Source: Desulfobacteraceae bacterium | GTDB taxonomy: Bacteria > Desulfobacterota > Desulfobacteria > Desulfobacterales > Desulfosarcinaceae | Assembly (NCBI GenBank): GCA_013003715.1 | Contig: JABDIN010000058.1 | Location: forward strand, 1 to 62,514 | Length of the DNA stretch: 62,514 nucleotides | Reading direction: 5' to 3' | Shown: in pieces, positions 8,757 to 16,506 of the stretch | How the letters are laid out: every line of letters begins with the position of its first letter | How positions within the stretch are numbered: the first letter of the stretch is position 1 | The notes under the pieces: generated by a model | Told to the model about the DNA's origin: nothing | What the model saw: only the letters and a program-made list of their open reading frames with translations | The model's database searches: none | Program-made: the position numbers and the translations under genes

Positions 8757-9164
8757 GATCTCTGTCTAAAAATTCTTACGGAGCCGGTTATAAGTTCCTT
8801 TTATACGTTCCTTCGAAAAACAATAGGCACTTTTTCCAAGTACGCAAGTCCGGAGGGTGATCGCCTGTAGAAATGTCATTTGACATTACCTCTGACATTA
8901 CCTGTTTTCAAGGGACACGATTCCAAGCGTATCCTTTTTACAGGTGGTCGCCCTGAGCGTTTGAATGGTAATACTTGTCAGGCACTTAACCGGCATGATA
9001 GGCTCCACATCACATTCACCGTGAGCAGAACACAATCCGTCACACTATTTCTTCCGTTCATGGGTTCCATCCACCCGTCTTCAGTATTTTTCAACGGGGA
9101 TGCAGCAGCGTTGCCACTCGAATTGAGATCGATGAAAAACGGATCAAGCGATAAGGAGGCGTTT
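8757..9164. other. Divergent intergenic region, ilv leader / TMEM43-like gene
   Basis: No gene was found in these ~400 bp. On the minus strand an AT-rich stretch (about 8780-8830) includes TATAAA and TTATAA boxes that could belong to the ilv promoter, but no convincing -35 box stands out. On the plus strand there is a perfect palindrome at 8872-8887 and a tandem 12-mer (TGACATTACCTC then TGACATTACCTG) at 8881-8904. The open frame from 8880 to 9164 has no ribosome site or recognisable domain and is taken as untranslated. Confidence 0.5.
8872..8887. promoter_or_regulatory. Palindromic operator candidate
   Basis: AATGTCATTTGACATT is a perfect 16-bp dyad in the divergent region. It overlaps a TTGACA hexamer (8880-8885) that could serve as a -35 box for the rightward gene. 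The protein that would bind it is unknown. Confidence 0.35.
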
Positions 9165-10655
9165 ATGTCGGAAGACCGGTTTACCGAAGTGACCCACACG
9201 GGGTGGGGTAGCCGAATCACCAGTTCGTTCAAGGGCATTATTTTAGGCCTGGTGTTTTTCATTGTCGCGTTCCCTTTGCTGTTCTGGAACGAAGGGCGAG
9301 CTGTAAAACGCTATAAAACCCTCAAGGAGGGACAAGGCGCCGTCGTTTCCATTGACGCAAAACAGGTGAATCCACAAAATGAAGGCCGGCTGGTACACGT
9401 CATGGGGCAGGCGATTCCCACTACCCTGTTGGAAGACCCCCAGTTTCCGGTGACATCCAAAGCCATCAAGCTTAAACGCATTGTGGAGATGTACCAGTGG
9501 CAAGAGGACAAAGAGACCAGCACCCGCAAGAAATTGGGCGGGGGGGAGGAAACAATTACGGAATACACCTATTCGCGTACCTGGTCTTCAAACCACATCA
9601 ACTCATCCGGATTCAAAAAAAGCGACGGTCACCAAAACCCCGGCTCCATGCCCTTTTCCTCCAACACACTCGTATCCGCCAATGTTACGCTCGATGCGTT
9701 TATCCTCTCTTCCGGCCTTGTTTCGAAAATAAACGCCTATCAACCACTGGCGGTCAATCAATCCGAAGGGCCGCCATTAAACCTGGGCGGCGACGGGAAA
9801 TTTTACGATACCGGATACTACATCGGTCAAGATCCCGGTTCACCCCGTATCGGTGATATCCGCATAAAATTCCAGCATATCCCGCCCCTTGGGGTAAGCC
9901 TGATCGCCAAACAGCAGGGAAACCGGTTCGTATCTTATCGCACCCGGGCCGGCGGAGAAATCGAGTTGCTCCAGACCGGCACCCATACCGCTGAAGCCAT
10001 GTTCGAGCGGGCTCAGTTCCAGAATACGCTGCTCACCTGGGGTATCCGCCTGGGCGGGCTGCTTCTGATGGCCATTGGCCTAGGCATGATCCTCAAACCC
10101 CTGTCGGTCATTGCCGATGTGATTCCGCTGATCGGCAATATAGTAGGAACGGGGACCGGAATTATCGCCTTTGTTCTGTCCCTGGCGTTTTCCATGATCA
10201 CTGTGGGTGTTGCCTGGATTGTTTATCGACCGGTACTGGGAATAGGCTTGTTCGTTCTTTCAGCGGTCCTGATTTCGTTTTTACTATTTCGAAAATCATC
10301 AAAAAAAATAACGGCGCCACCACCATTGCATGTCCCGTCGACCCCCACGGCAAAACCGCCTGCATCGCCACCGGCGCCACCAAAAGCCATGGTAGAAAAT
10401 ACAACCGAATCACCAGCCCAACTGATTCAACAGGGGAAATCCTTTTTCAAAAACAACGATCCGGAAAAGGCCCTGGAATGCTTCACCAAGGCTATCGAAG
10501 CCGGCGCCGACGATGCCGCAACCCACTACAACAGAGGGGTTGTGAACCAAAAGATGGGCAAGACCCGGGCTGCCATGGAAGACCTGAAAATAGCCGCCCG
10601 TCTGGGCAACGGCAAGGCACGGGCCTTCCTGGCATCCAAAAATATCAAATGGTAA
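9165..10655 (+). CDS. TMEM43-family membrane protein with C-terminal TPR
   Basis: The ATG at 9165 follows AAGGAGG with good spacing and gives 496 residues; the frame is open upstream to 8880 without such a site. A membrane segment lies near residues 25-45 (ILGLVFFIVAFPLLFWNEGR), a motif typical of bacterial TMEM43/LUMA homologues. A large extracytoplasmic domain follows, then three or four membrane segments between about residues 293 and 378. A Pro-rich linker (APPPLHVPSTPTAKPPASPP) leads to a C-terminal TPR-like region (KSFFKNNDPEKALECFTKAI, residues ~430-490). The family has no established function in bacteria. The TPR tail suggests that it docks a cytoplasmic partner. Confidence 0.75.
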   Translation: MSEDRFTEVTHTGWGSRITSSFKGIILGLVFFIVAFPLLFWNEGRAVKRYKTLKEGQGAVVSIDAKQVNPQNEGRLVHVMGQAIPTTLLEDPQFPVTSKAIKLKRIVEMYQWQEDKETSTRKKLGGGEETITEYTYSRTWSSNHINSSGFKKSDGHQNPGSMPFSSNTLVSANVTLDAFILSSGLVSKINAYQPLAVNQSEGPPLNLGGDGKFYDTGYYIGQDPGSPRIGDIRIKFQHIPPLGVSLIAKQQGNRFVSYRTRAGGEIELLQTGTHTAEAMFERAQFQNTLLTWGIRLGGLLLMAIGLGMILKPLSVIADVIPLIGNIVGTGTGIIAFVLSLAFSMITVGVAWIVYRPVLGIGLFVLSAVLISFLLFRKSSKKITAPPPLHVPSTPTAKPPASPPAPPKAMVENTTESPAQLIQQGKSFFKNNDPEKALECFTKAIEAGADDAATHYNRGVVNQKMGKTRAAMEDLKIAARLGNGKARAFLASKNIKW

Positions 10656-11002
10656 GCAGATAACCGGACGGGTCAACGACGTGAATTGCAGCACCTGAAT
10701 TCCCGTAATTATCCTGATGCCGGACTCTTTTCACGGTTCGGCATCAGGATAGAATTTCATGTGGTCCAACCCCTTGACATTGCTGTATAGTTTAATTATT
10801 TTGTCGTCGTTATTGAAACCAATGACCATCTGTTTTTAATCAAGTAACGGTGGTTTTACCGCAGGTGAACAAGGGAAATGTTTTTATATTCAAGGGGTCA
10901 AATTGGCCGTGCGTCAAAGTGCTTCGGACACACAACCAGTCCCCCGGTGACCACCATTTTTCTGTAACCTGAATTAATTAGTGACCAATGAGGACATGAA
11001 CC
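10656..11002. other. Intergenic region upstream of moxR
   Basis: These ~350 bp hold the hairpin at 10711-10750 and a TTGACA box at 10774-10779. At 17-bp spacing the latter has only a weak TATTTT as -10, so it is a tentative promoter for the moxR-bat operon. No open frame with coding character was seen. Confidence 0.4.
10711..10750 (+). terminator. Hairpin, possible transcription terminator
   Basis: A perfect 12-bp inverted repeat (ATCCTGATGCCG / CGGCATCAGGAT) with a 16-base loop lies 55 bp after the TMEM43-like gene. It is followed by AGAATTTCAT rather than a clean T-run, so termination is plausible but not certain. Confidence 0.5.
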
Positions 11003-11974
11003 GTGGATATCAAACAGCAAATCGAAGAGCTGCATCCGGTCATCAACAGCATCAAGGCGGAAATTGAAAAAATCCTGGTGGGGCAGCGGGCCCTGATTCA
11101 GGGTCTGCTCATCGGACTTTTCACCAAGGGCCATATCTTGATCGAGGGGGTGCCGGGTCTGGCCAAGACCAGTGCCGTCAAAGCCCTGGCCGATACGGTC
11201 CGGGCCGAATTCAAGCGAATCCAGTTCACCCCGGATCTGTTGCCGGCCGACTTGATCGGCACCGAGGTGTACCGGCCCAAAACCGGGGACTTCGCGATCA
11301 AAAAAGGGCCCGTGTTTCATAACATCATCCTGGCCGATGAAATCAACCGGGCACCGTCAAAGGTGCAGTCCGCCCTGCTGGAAGCAATGCAGGAGTGCCA
11401 GGTGACCATCGGCGACAACACCTTCCCGCTGCCGGACCCGTTTCTGGTCCTGGCAACCCAGAATCCCATCGAACAGGAGGGCACCTACCCGTTGCCCGAG
11501 GCCCAGGTGGACCGGTTCATGCTCAAGCTGCTGATCGACTACCCGGACAAGGCCGAAGAAAAAGAGATCATGAAGCGGGTGGGTTTCGACGCTCCCAAAC
11601 AGATCGTTCAGGTGCTCGATCCGGCGCGGATCGACGAGGTCGGTCAGGTGATCAATGCGGTGTACATGGATGAAAAACTGCGGGACTACATCGTGGATAT
11701 CGTTCATGCCACTCGCGAACCGGCCGCCTACAACATCGATATCGCCGATTATATCCAGTACGGGGCGTCACCCCGCGCCACCATTTTCCTGAGCCTGGCC
11801 TCACGGGCATATGCATTTCTCCAGTCCAGGGCCTATGTCACCCCCCAGGACGTGAAGACCATTGCACCGCAGGTGCTGCGCCATCGCATTATCTTGAGCT
11901 ATGAGGCCGAGGCCGAAGACATCACACCGGATCAGATCATCGGGCGGGTTTTTGAATCCGTGGAGGTACCGTAA
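11003..11974 (+). CDS. MoxR-family AAA+ ATPase
   Basis: This 323-residue AAA+ ATPase starts at GTG 11003, with AGGA about ten bases upstream; the nearest in-frame ATG (10988) runs into TGA. It shows Walker A GVPGLAKTS, Walker B ILADEINRAP, sensor-1 FLVLATQNPIEQEGTYPLPEAQ and the arginine motif QVDRF. MoxR proteins are thought to act as chaperones that mature partners with VWA domains. Two VWA proteins are encoded directly downstream, the standard arrangement of the bat (Bacteroides aerotolerance) operon. Confidence 0.9.
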   Translation: MDIKQQIEELHPVINSIKAEIEKILVGQRALIQGLLIGLFTKGHILIEGVPGLAKTSAVKALADTVRAEFKRIQFTPDLLPADLIGTEVYRPKTGDFAIKKGPVFHNIILADEINRAPSKVQSALLEAMQECQVTIGDNTFPLPDPFLVLATQNPIEQEGTYPLPEAQVDRFMLKLLIDYPDKAEEKEIMKRVGFDAPKQIVQVLDPARIDEVGQVINAVYMDEKLRDYIVDIVHATREPAAYNIDIADYIQYGASPRATIFLSLASRAYAFLQSRAYVTPQDVKTIAPQVLRHRIILSYEAEAEDITPDQIIGRVFESVEVP

Positions 11975-12015
11975 TAAATTAAAATATATATATCTTTTTG
12001 ATTTGAACTATCATC

Positions 12016-12906
12016 ATGTTGTCTCCTGAAATCATAAAAAAAATAAAAAAGGTACACATCAAAAGCGGCCGGCTGGTGAACACCCTCATGGCCGGACAAT
12101 ACAAATCCGTATTCCGGGGGTCGGGCATCGAATTTGAAGAGGTGCGGGAATACAGCCCCGGCGACGATGTAAAAAGCATTGACTGGAAAGTTTCGGCTCG
12201 CATGGGCCGGCCCTATATTAAATTGTTCCGTGAAGAACGGGAACTGATTGTCATGCTGCTGGTGGATATGAGTGCTTCCGGCCGGTTCGGCACCACCGAT
12301 GCCCTAAAACAGGATACCGCCGTGGAAATCGCATCGATCCTCGCTTTCAACGCCATTCGAAACAATGACAAGGTGGGGGCAATCCTGTTTACCGACCGGG
12401 TGGAAAAATATATTCCACCCCAGAAGGGAGCCGGTCATGTGTGGCGGGTGATCAAGGAGATGTATACGTTCTCCCCTGAGCATACCGGAACGGATATCAA
12501 TGAAGCCGTGGGTTTTATGGGCCGGGTCTGCCGGAAAAAAAGTGTGGCGTTCGTTATTTCGGATTTTCTGCATTCCGGACGGGCTGTTACCAAAGGGACG
12601 CCCTTTCGGATGGTGTCACGCAAACACGAGCTGATCAGCGTACTGGTATCCGATCCCGGTGAGTTCAGGCTGCCGGATGCCGGAATCGTTTATATTCAGG
12701 ATCTGGAAAACGGCCGATGTCGATCCATCGATGCTTCGGACCCGTCTACCCGGCAACAGTATGAGCAGATGAAACGAACGGAATATCAGAATGTTACACG
12801 GTCCTTAAAATCTTTGAACATTGATTGTATCGAAGTACCCACCGACGGTTCAGCCGCAGATGCGCTCACCGGCTACTTTCGGATGAGGGAAAGGCGGAAG
12901 CGATAG
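12016..12906 (+). CDS. DUF58 domain protein
   Basis: This 296-residue protein carries the DUF58 hallmark GQYKSVFRGSGIEFEEVREY and then PGDDVKSIDWKVSARM. It continues into a degenerate VWA-like domain (MLLVDMSASGRFG) that keeps part of the DxSxS metal site. DUF58 proteins are regularly encoded between moxR and the VWA genes of bat operons, and their biochemical role is unknown. The gene starts 41 bp after moxR. Its last codons lie in a 50-bp segment that is duplicated immediately downstream. Confidence 0.88.
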   Translation: MLSPEIIKKIKKVHIKSGRLVNTLMAGQYKSVFRGSGIEFEEVREYSPGDDVKSIDWKVSARMGRPYIKLFREERELIVMLLVDMSASGRFGTTDALKQDTAVEIASILAFNAIRNNDKVGAILFTDRVEKYIPPQKGAGHVWRVIKEMYTFSPEHTGTDINEAVGFMGRVCRKKSVAFVISDFLHSGRAVTKGTPFRMVSRKHELISVLVSDPGEFRLPDAGIVYIQDLENGRCRSIDASDPSTRQQYEQMKRTEYQNVTRSLKSLNIDCIEVPTDGSAADALTGYFRMRERRKR

Positions 12907-13001
12907 CATGAAACCCGGAGCAACCATATTCAGAGTCTTTCTGTTCACAAGGTGGAAGCGATAGCATGAAACCCGGAGCAACCATATTCAGGGTCTTTCT
13001 G
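12894..13001 (+). repeat. Tandem 50-bp direct repeat with period 58
   Basis: Bases 12894-12943 and 12952-13001 match at 48 of 50 positions. Each copy holds the end of the DUF58 frame (GGAAGCGATAG) and the start of the next gene (ATGAAACCCGGAGC). The first ATG (12908) opens only an 18-codon ORF that ends at 12964. The second ATG (12966) opens the full gene. The period is not a multiple of three, so the copies are in different frames. Confidence 0.9.
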
Positions 13002-13676
13002 CTTTCGATAATACTGTCGGGATGGACGGTCGCGGCATGGGCTGAAGAACCGCCTGTCATGCCGGGCGAATCCTTGCAGAAAGCTCAACCGCCGGGCCTT
13101 CAGGGGCAGCCACCAGCGGAAATGAACGATATCCATGATATCAAACCCCTGCAACCGTTTCCCGGTGGTCATACCCGCTTGTTCATCGCCGGCGCAGTGC
13201 TGGTGCTGCTGGCCATGGCGGCGATCGTCTGGTGGTGGATTCACCGGCGGCGGAAACGCGAAGATCCGGAAACGGTGATGCCGGCGCTGCCCCCTGAAGA
13301 GAGCGCCCGACGGGCACTGGCGGAATTGTCCGATATTGAACGTATCGAGGGCCGGAAGTTCTATTTTAAACTCTCACTGATCCTGCGGCGGTATATCCAC
13401 CACCGGTTTGATGTGGGTGCACCGGAAATGACCACAGAGGAATTTTTACCGGTGGTGGATCGGTTGAATATGTCAACGGATCTCGGCCGGCAGCTCAAGG
13501 CGGTGCTCCGCCGGGCTGAACCGGTTAAATTTGCCGGGGAAACCGCAACGGAAAACACCATGCGTTCGGATCTGGACTTTGCCCATGAATTTATAGACAC
13601 CACCACCCGGTCAACCCATGCAGTGGAAGCGGATACGGGGAATACGGGAACACCTGCGACGGCGGAGGCCGGGTAG
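12966..13676 (+). CDS. Membrane-anchored protein of the bat operon (DUF4381-like)
   Basis: The 236-residue product has a signal peptide (residues 1-27, ending AAWAEE) and a Pro-rich periplasmic stretch. A membrane segment follows at about residues 75-97 (LFIAGAVLVLLAMAAIVWWW), then basic residues. The cytoplasmic C-terminal domain (RRALAELSDIE through FYFKLSLILRRYIHHRF to TTEEFLPVV) has the pattern of DUF4381-like proteins that accompany MoxR/BatA systems. It ends five bases before batA. The role is unknown. The start ATG is the second of two produced by a local duplication. Confidence 0.8.
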   Translation: MKPGATIFRVFLLSIILSGWTVAAWAEEPPVMPGESLQKAQPPGLQGQPPAEMNDIHDIKPLQPFPGGHTRLFIAGAVLVLLAMAAIVWWWIHRRRKREDPETVMPALPPEESARRALAELSDIERIEGRKFYFKLSLILRRYIHHRFDVGAPEMTTEEFLPVVDRLNMSTDLGRQLKAVLRRAEPVKFAGETATENTMRSDLDFAHEFIDTTTRSTHAVEADTGNTGTPATAEAG

Positions 13677-13681
13677 ACACC

Positions 13682-14677
13682 ATGTTTCGATTCGCCTCGC
13701 CATATTGGTTTTTCATGCTGCTGAGCATTCCGGCCGTGGTCTGGTACCGGTATAAAAAAACATTGCGGCCATCCCTGCTGATGTCCAGCCTGGAGCCGGT
13801 GTCGGCATTGGCCGCATCATGGGCGGTAGGGCTTCGCCACATCATACCCGTTCTGAAATACACGGCCATCTGCCTGATGATCGTGGCCATGGCCAGACCC
13901 CAGTGGGGCACCCGGCAGACCAGTGTGATTACCGAGGGCATCAACATCGTGCTGGCGGTGGATTTATCGGAAAGTATGGCGGCCTTGGATTTCAAACAAA
14001 AAGGAAAGATAGTGAACCGGCTGGAAGCGGTGAAAGGCGTGGTTCGCGACTTTGTCGCACAGCGAACCGGCGACCGCATCGGTATGGTGGTCTTCGGTGA
14101 CCATGCGTATACCCAGTTGCCGCTCACCCGGGATTATAATGCCATCAGCTTTGTCCTGGACCGCCTGCGCATCGGCGCAGCCGGGAAAAGCACGGCCATT
14201 GGGGATGCGCTGGGCATCAGCCTGAAGCGGATTGCGGATATTGAAAGCGAAAGCAATGTGGTGATCCTGCTCACCGACGGGCGGAGCAACAGCGGTGAAA
14301 TCACACCGTCGGATGCCGCTAAGATTGCCAGGCAACGAAAGGTCAAGGTATACACCATTGGGGTAGGCACCCGGGGAAAGGCTCCGTTTTTGGTCAGGGA
14401 TGTATTTGGTGAGCGGTATGTATATCAGCGGGTGGACATCGATGAAGACACCCTGAAATCAATTGCCGCCGATACCGGAGGGCTCTATTTCCGGGCAGAG
14501 GACATTGAAGGGCTGCACAAGATCTACCAAACCATCGACGACATGGAGCGCACCGACGTCGAAGTGAAAACCTTTGCAGAATATAACGAACTATACCTGT
14601 GGCTTCTGTTGCCGGCCCTCTGTTTGGCGGGTGTGTGGATGGTGTTGACCCAAACGCGTTTTTTGAGGTTACCGTGA
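13682..14677 (+). CDS. batA: BatA-like VWA domain protein
   Basis: This 331-residue membrane protein has an N-terminal BatA segment (FRFASPYWFFMLLSIPAVVW) and a second membrane stretch around residues 60-76. A von Willebrand A domain follows, with the intact metal site DLSESMAALD and ILLTDGRSNSG (residues ~90-290). A C-terminal membrane helix (YLWLLLPALCLAGVWMVL) closes it. In Bacteroides and Leptospira, Bat proteins affect tolerance to oxygen and other stress, but the mechanism is unsettled. The GTGA overlap with the next gene couples their translation. Confidence 0.88.
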   Translation: MFRFASPYWFFMLLSIPAVVWYRYKKTLRPSLLMSSLEPVSALAASWAVGLRHIIPVLKYTAICLMIVAMARPQWGTRQTSVITEGINIVLAVDLSESMAALDFKQKGKIVNRLEAVKGVVRDFVAQRTGDRIGMVVFGDHAYTQLPLTRDYNAISFVLDRLRIGAAGKSTAIGDALGISLKRIADIESESNVVILLTDGRSNSGEITPSDAAKIARQRKVKVYTIGVGTRGKAPFLVRDVFGERYVYQRVDIDEDTLKSIAADTGGLYFRAEDIEGLHKIYQTIDDMERTDVEVKTFAEYNELYLWLLLPALCLAGVWMVLTQTRFLRLP

Positions 14678-16506
14678 GATTTGCCGACATCAACATGATA
14701 TACCTGATTTGGGTGATACCCTTCATGGTTGCGGTTTTCGTTTACGGTGCGCGGCGGCGACGGCGGTTGATGTCCGGATTCGCCCGTTTGCCGGGCCGGG
14801 ACATTATTTCCCCGCTGAATACCACCCGTATGAGAATCATGCGCGCCATCGTCATCGTATCGGCCATGGTACTGCTGATCCTGGCGATGGCCGGACCACA
14901 ATATGGCTATTCCTGGCAACAGATCGAACGCAAGGGCATCGATATCATCATTGCCCTGGACGTTTCAAAAAGCATGATGGCCCAGGATATCAAACCCAAC
15001 CGACTCGATGGGGCCAAACGCGAGGTTTACGATCTGCTGACCATGCTCAAAGGAGACCGGGTGGGCCTTGTGGCCTTCTCCGGCACCGCCTTTCTGCAAT
15101 GCCCCCTGACACTCGACTACGATGCGTACAATCTGTTTTTACAGACGCTGACACCTGATTTTTTACCGGTGGGCGGCAGCGATTTGGATTCGGCGGTCCG
15201 GACCGCCGTGGATGGATTTGATCCCGATGCCCATTCGGAAAAGGCCATTATCCTGATCACCGACGGTGAACATACCGGAAAAAACGATCTCCTGAAGACA
15301 GCCGAAGCGGCAAAAAACGCCGGCATCAAACTATTCTGCATTGGCGTCGGCAGCATCGAGGGTGTGCCCATACCGTCCGGCGCAGGCGGTTTTAAAAAGG
15401 ACCGGACCGGGCAGATTGTGCTGTCCCGGCTGGATGAACAGACGCTCAAGCAGATGGCGGCGCTCACCGGCGGCGCCTATGTCCGTTCCGTGGCCGGTGA
15501 TATGGATCTGGATATCATCTATGAAAAGCAGATCCGGGGCACCATGGAAGCGGGCACCCTGCATACCAGCCGGAAAAAAATATGGGAGAACCGGTATCAA
15601 TGGCTGTTGGCCATTGCCATGTTCCTGGCCATTGTTGAGATGCTGTTGCCGTCGGCCTCCCTGCGGACGCCATCCGGGGTGGGGGCTTTCCTATTATTCT
15701 GCCTGGTGTGGGCGGCGCCGCTGACAGCCCATGCCGACACGGTCAGGGATGCGGTCACGGCATATGAGACGGCTGATTATGAAGCCGCCCTGAAAGGATT
15801 CATCAAAAGCCAACTTGATGATCCGGAAAACCCGGACCTGCTGTTCAATATCGGTAATTCCTATTATAAAACCGGTAACTTCGACGCCGCCTCGGACCAC
15901 TACAACCAGGCCTTGCAGACGGCGGATTCAGATCAAGCCCTCAAACAAAAAACATTGTACAATCTTGGGAACAGCAGCTTTCGCAAAGGCGATTTGCAGG
16001 CGGCGGTTCAACAATACGAGGCGGCGCTGAACATCGATCCAACCGATGAAAACGCCCAACAGAACCTTGCGTATGTGAAAAAATTGATGGCGCAGCAAAA
16101 GCAGGACCAGCAGCAGCAACAGGATAACCAGGAAAAGGGTGACCGGCAGGATAAGGGCCAGGATCAGGCCGGTTCGTCCGGTGATGAACAAAACGAAGGG
16201 GAACCTGGGACGGAATCTGGAAAGGACGCTCAACCACAGGAAAACGGTGAATCCCCTGATGAAAAACCGGATCAAAACAGTCAAACCGAATACGGCAGTG
16301 AAATGCAGGATCCGGGATCGGGGACGGCGCCTGAACAACCTTCGGAAGACGGTCCGACATCCGGGGAGACAACCGCCGGTGACCCCTCCCCGCCAGGAAC
16401 CCCGGACCGGCAAACAACCGATAAAATGCTCAACCGGCTCGAGGATCAACCGGGAAGGGCCATGATTCCCGCTTACCAACAACAAACCGTGGAAAAGGAT
16501 TGGTAA
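14674..16506 (+). CDS. batB: BatB/BatC-like VWA and TPR protein
   Basis: The start is GTG 14674, with GAGG upstream and a 4-bp overlap with batA, giving 610 residues. The N-terminal half is a membrane-anchored VWA domain (ALDVSKSMMAQD, ILITDGEHTGK). After another membrane segment (~residue 330-375) comes a TPR region (YYKTGNFDAASDHYNQALQT and YNLGNSSFRKGDLQAAVQQY). The last ~140 residues are low-complexity and rich in Gln, Asp, Glu and Gly. It therefore joins in one chain what other species encode as BatB and BatC. Long frames on the opposite strand here are a by-product of the biased tail. Confidence 0.87.
   Translation: MRFADINMIYLIWVIPFMVAVFVYGARRRRRLMSGFARLPGRDIISPLNTTRMRIMRAIVIVSAMVLLILAMAGPQYGYSWQQIERKGIDIIIALDVSKSMMAQDIKPNRLDGAKREVYDLLTMLKGDRVGLVAFSGTAFLQCPLTLDYDAYNLFLQTLTPDFLPVGGSDLDSAVRTAVDGFDPDAHSEKAIILITDGEHTGKNDLLKTAEAAKNAGIKLFCIGVGSIEGVPIPSGAGGFKKDRTGQIVLSRLDEQTLKQMAALTGGAYVRSVAGDMDLDIIYEKQIRGTMEAGTLHTSRKKIWENRYQWLLAIAMFLAIVEMLLPSASLRTPSGVGAFLLFCLVWAAPLTAHADTVRDAVTAYETADYEAALKGFIKSQLDDPENPDLLFNIGNSYYKTGNFDAASDHYNQALQTADSDQALKQKTLYNLGNSSFRKGDLQAAVQQYEAALNIDPTDENAQQNLAYVKKLMAQQKQDQQQQQDNQEKGDRQDKGQDQAGSSGDEQNEGEPGTESGKDAQPQENGESPDEKPDQNSQTEYGSEMQDPGSGTAPEQPSEDGPTSGETTAGDPSPPGTPDRQTTDKMLNRLEDQPGRAMIPAYQQQTVEKDW

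Noticed and set aside
8880-9164. N-terminal 95-codon extension of the TMEM43-like gene
   Set aside because: AAGGAGG stands directly before ATG 9165, and the upstream segment has no family similarity or ribosome site.
12908-12964. An 18-codon ORF as a separate gene
   Set aside because: It is a by-product of the 58-bp-period duplication. I keep it as part of the repeat and not as a protein-coding gene.
15928-16485. Long antisense frame of 185 codons opposite the BatB/C tail
   Set aside because: It results from the Gln/Asp-rich low-complexity tail on the plus strand and has no ribosome site or known domain.
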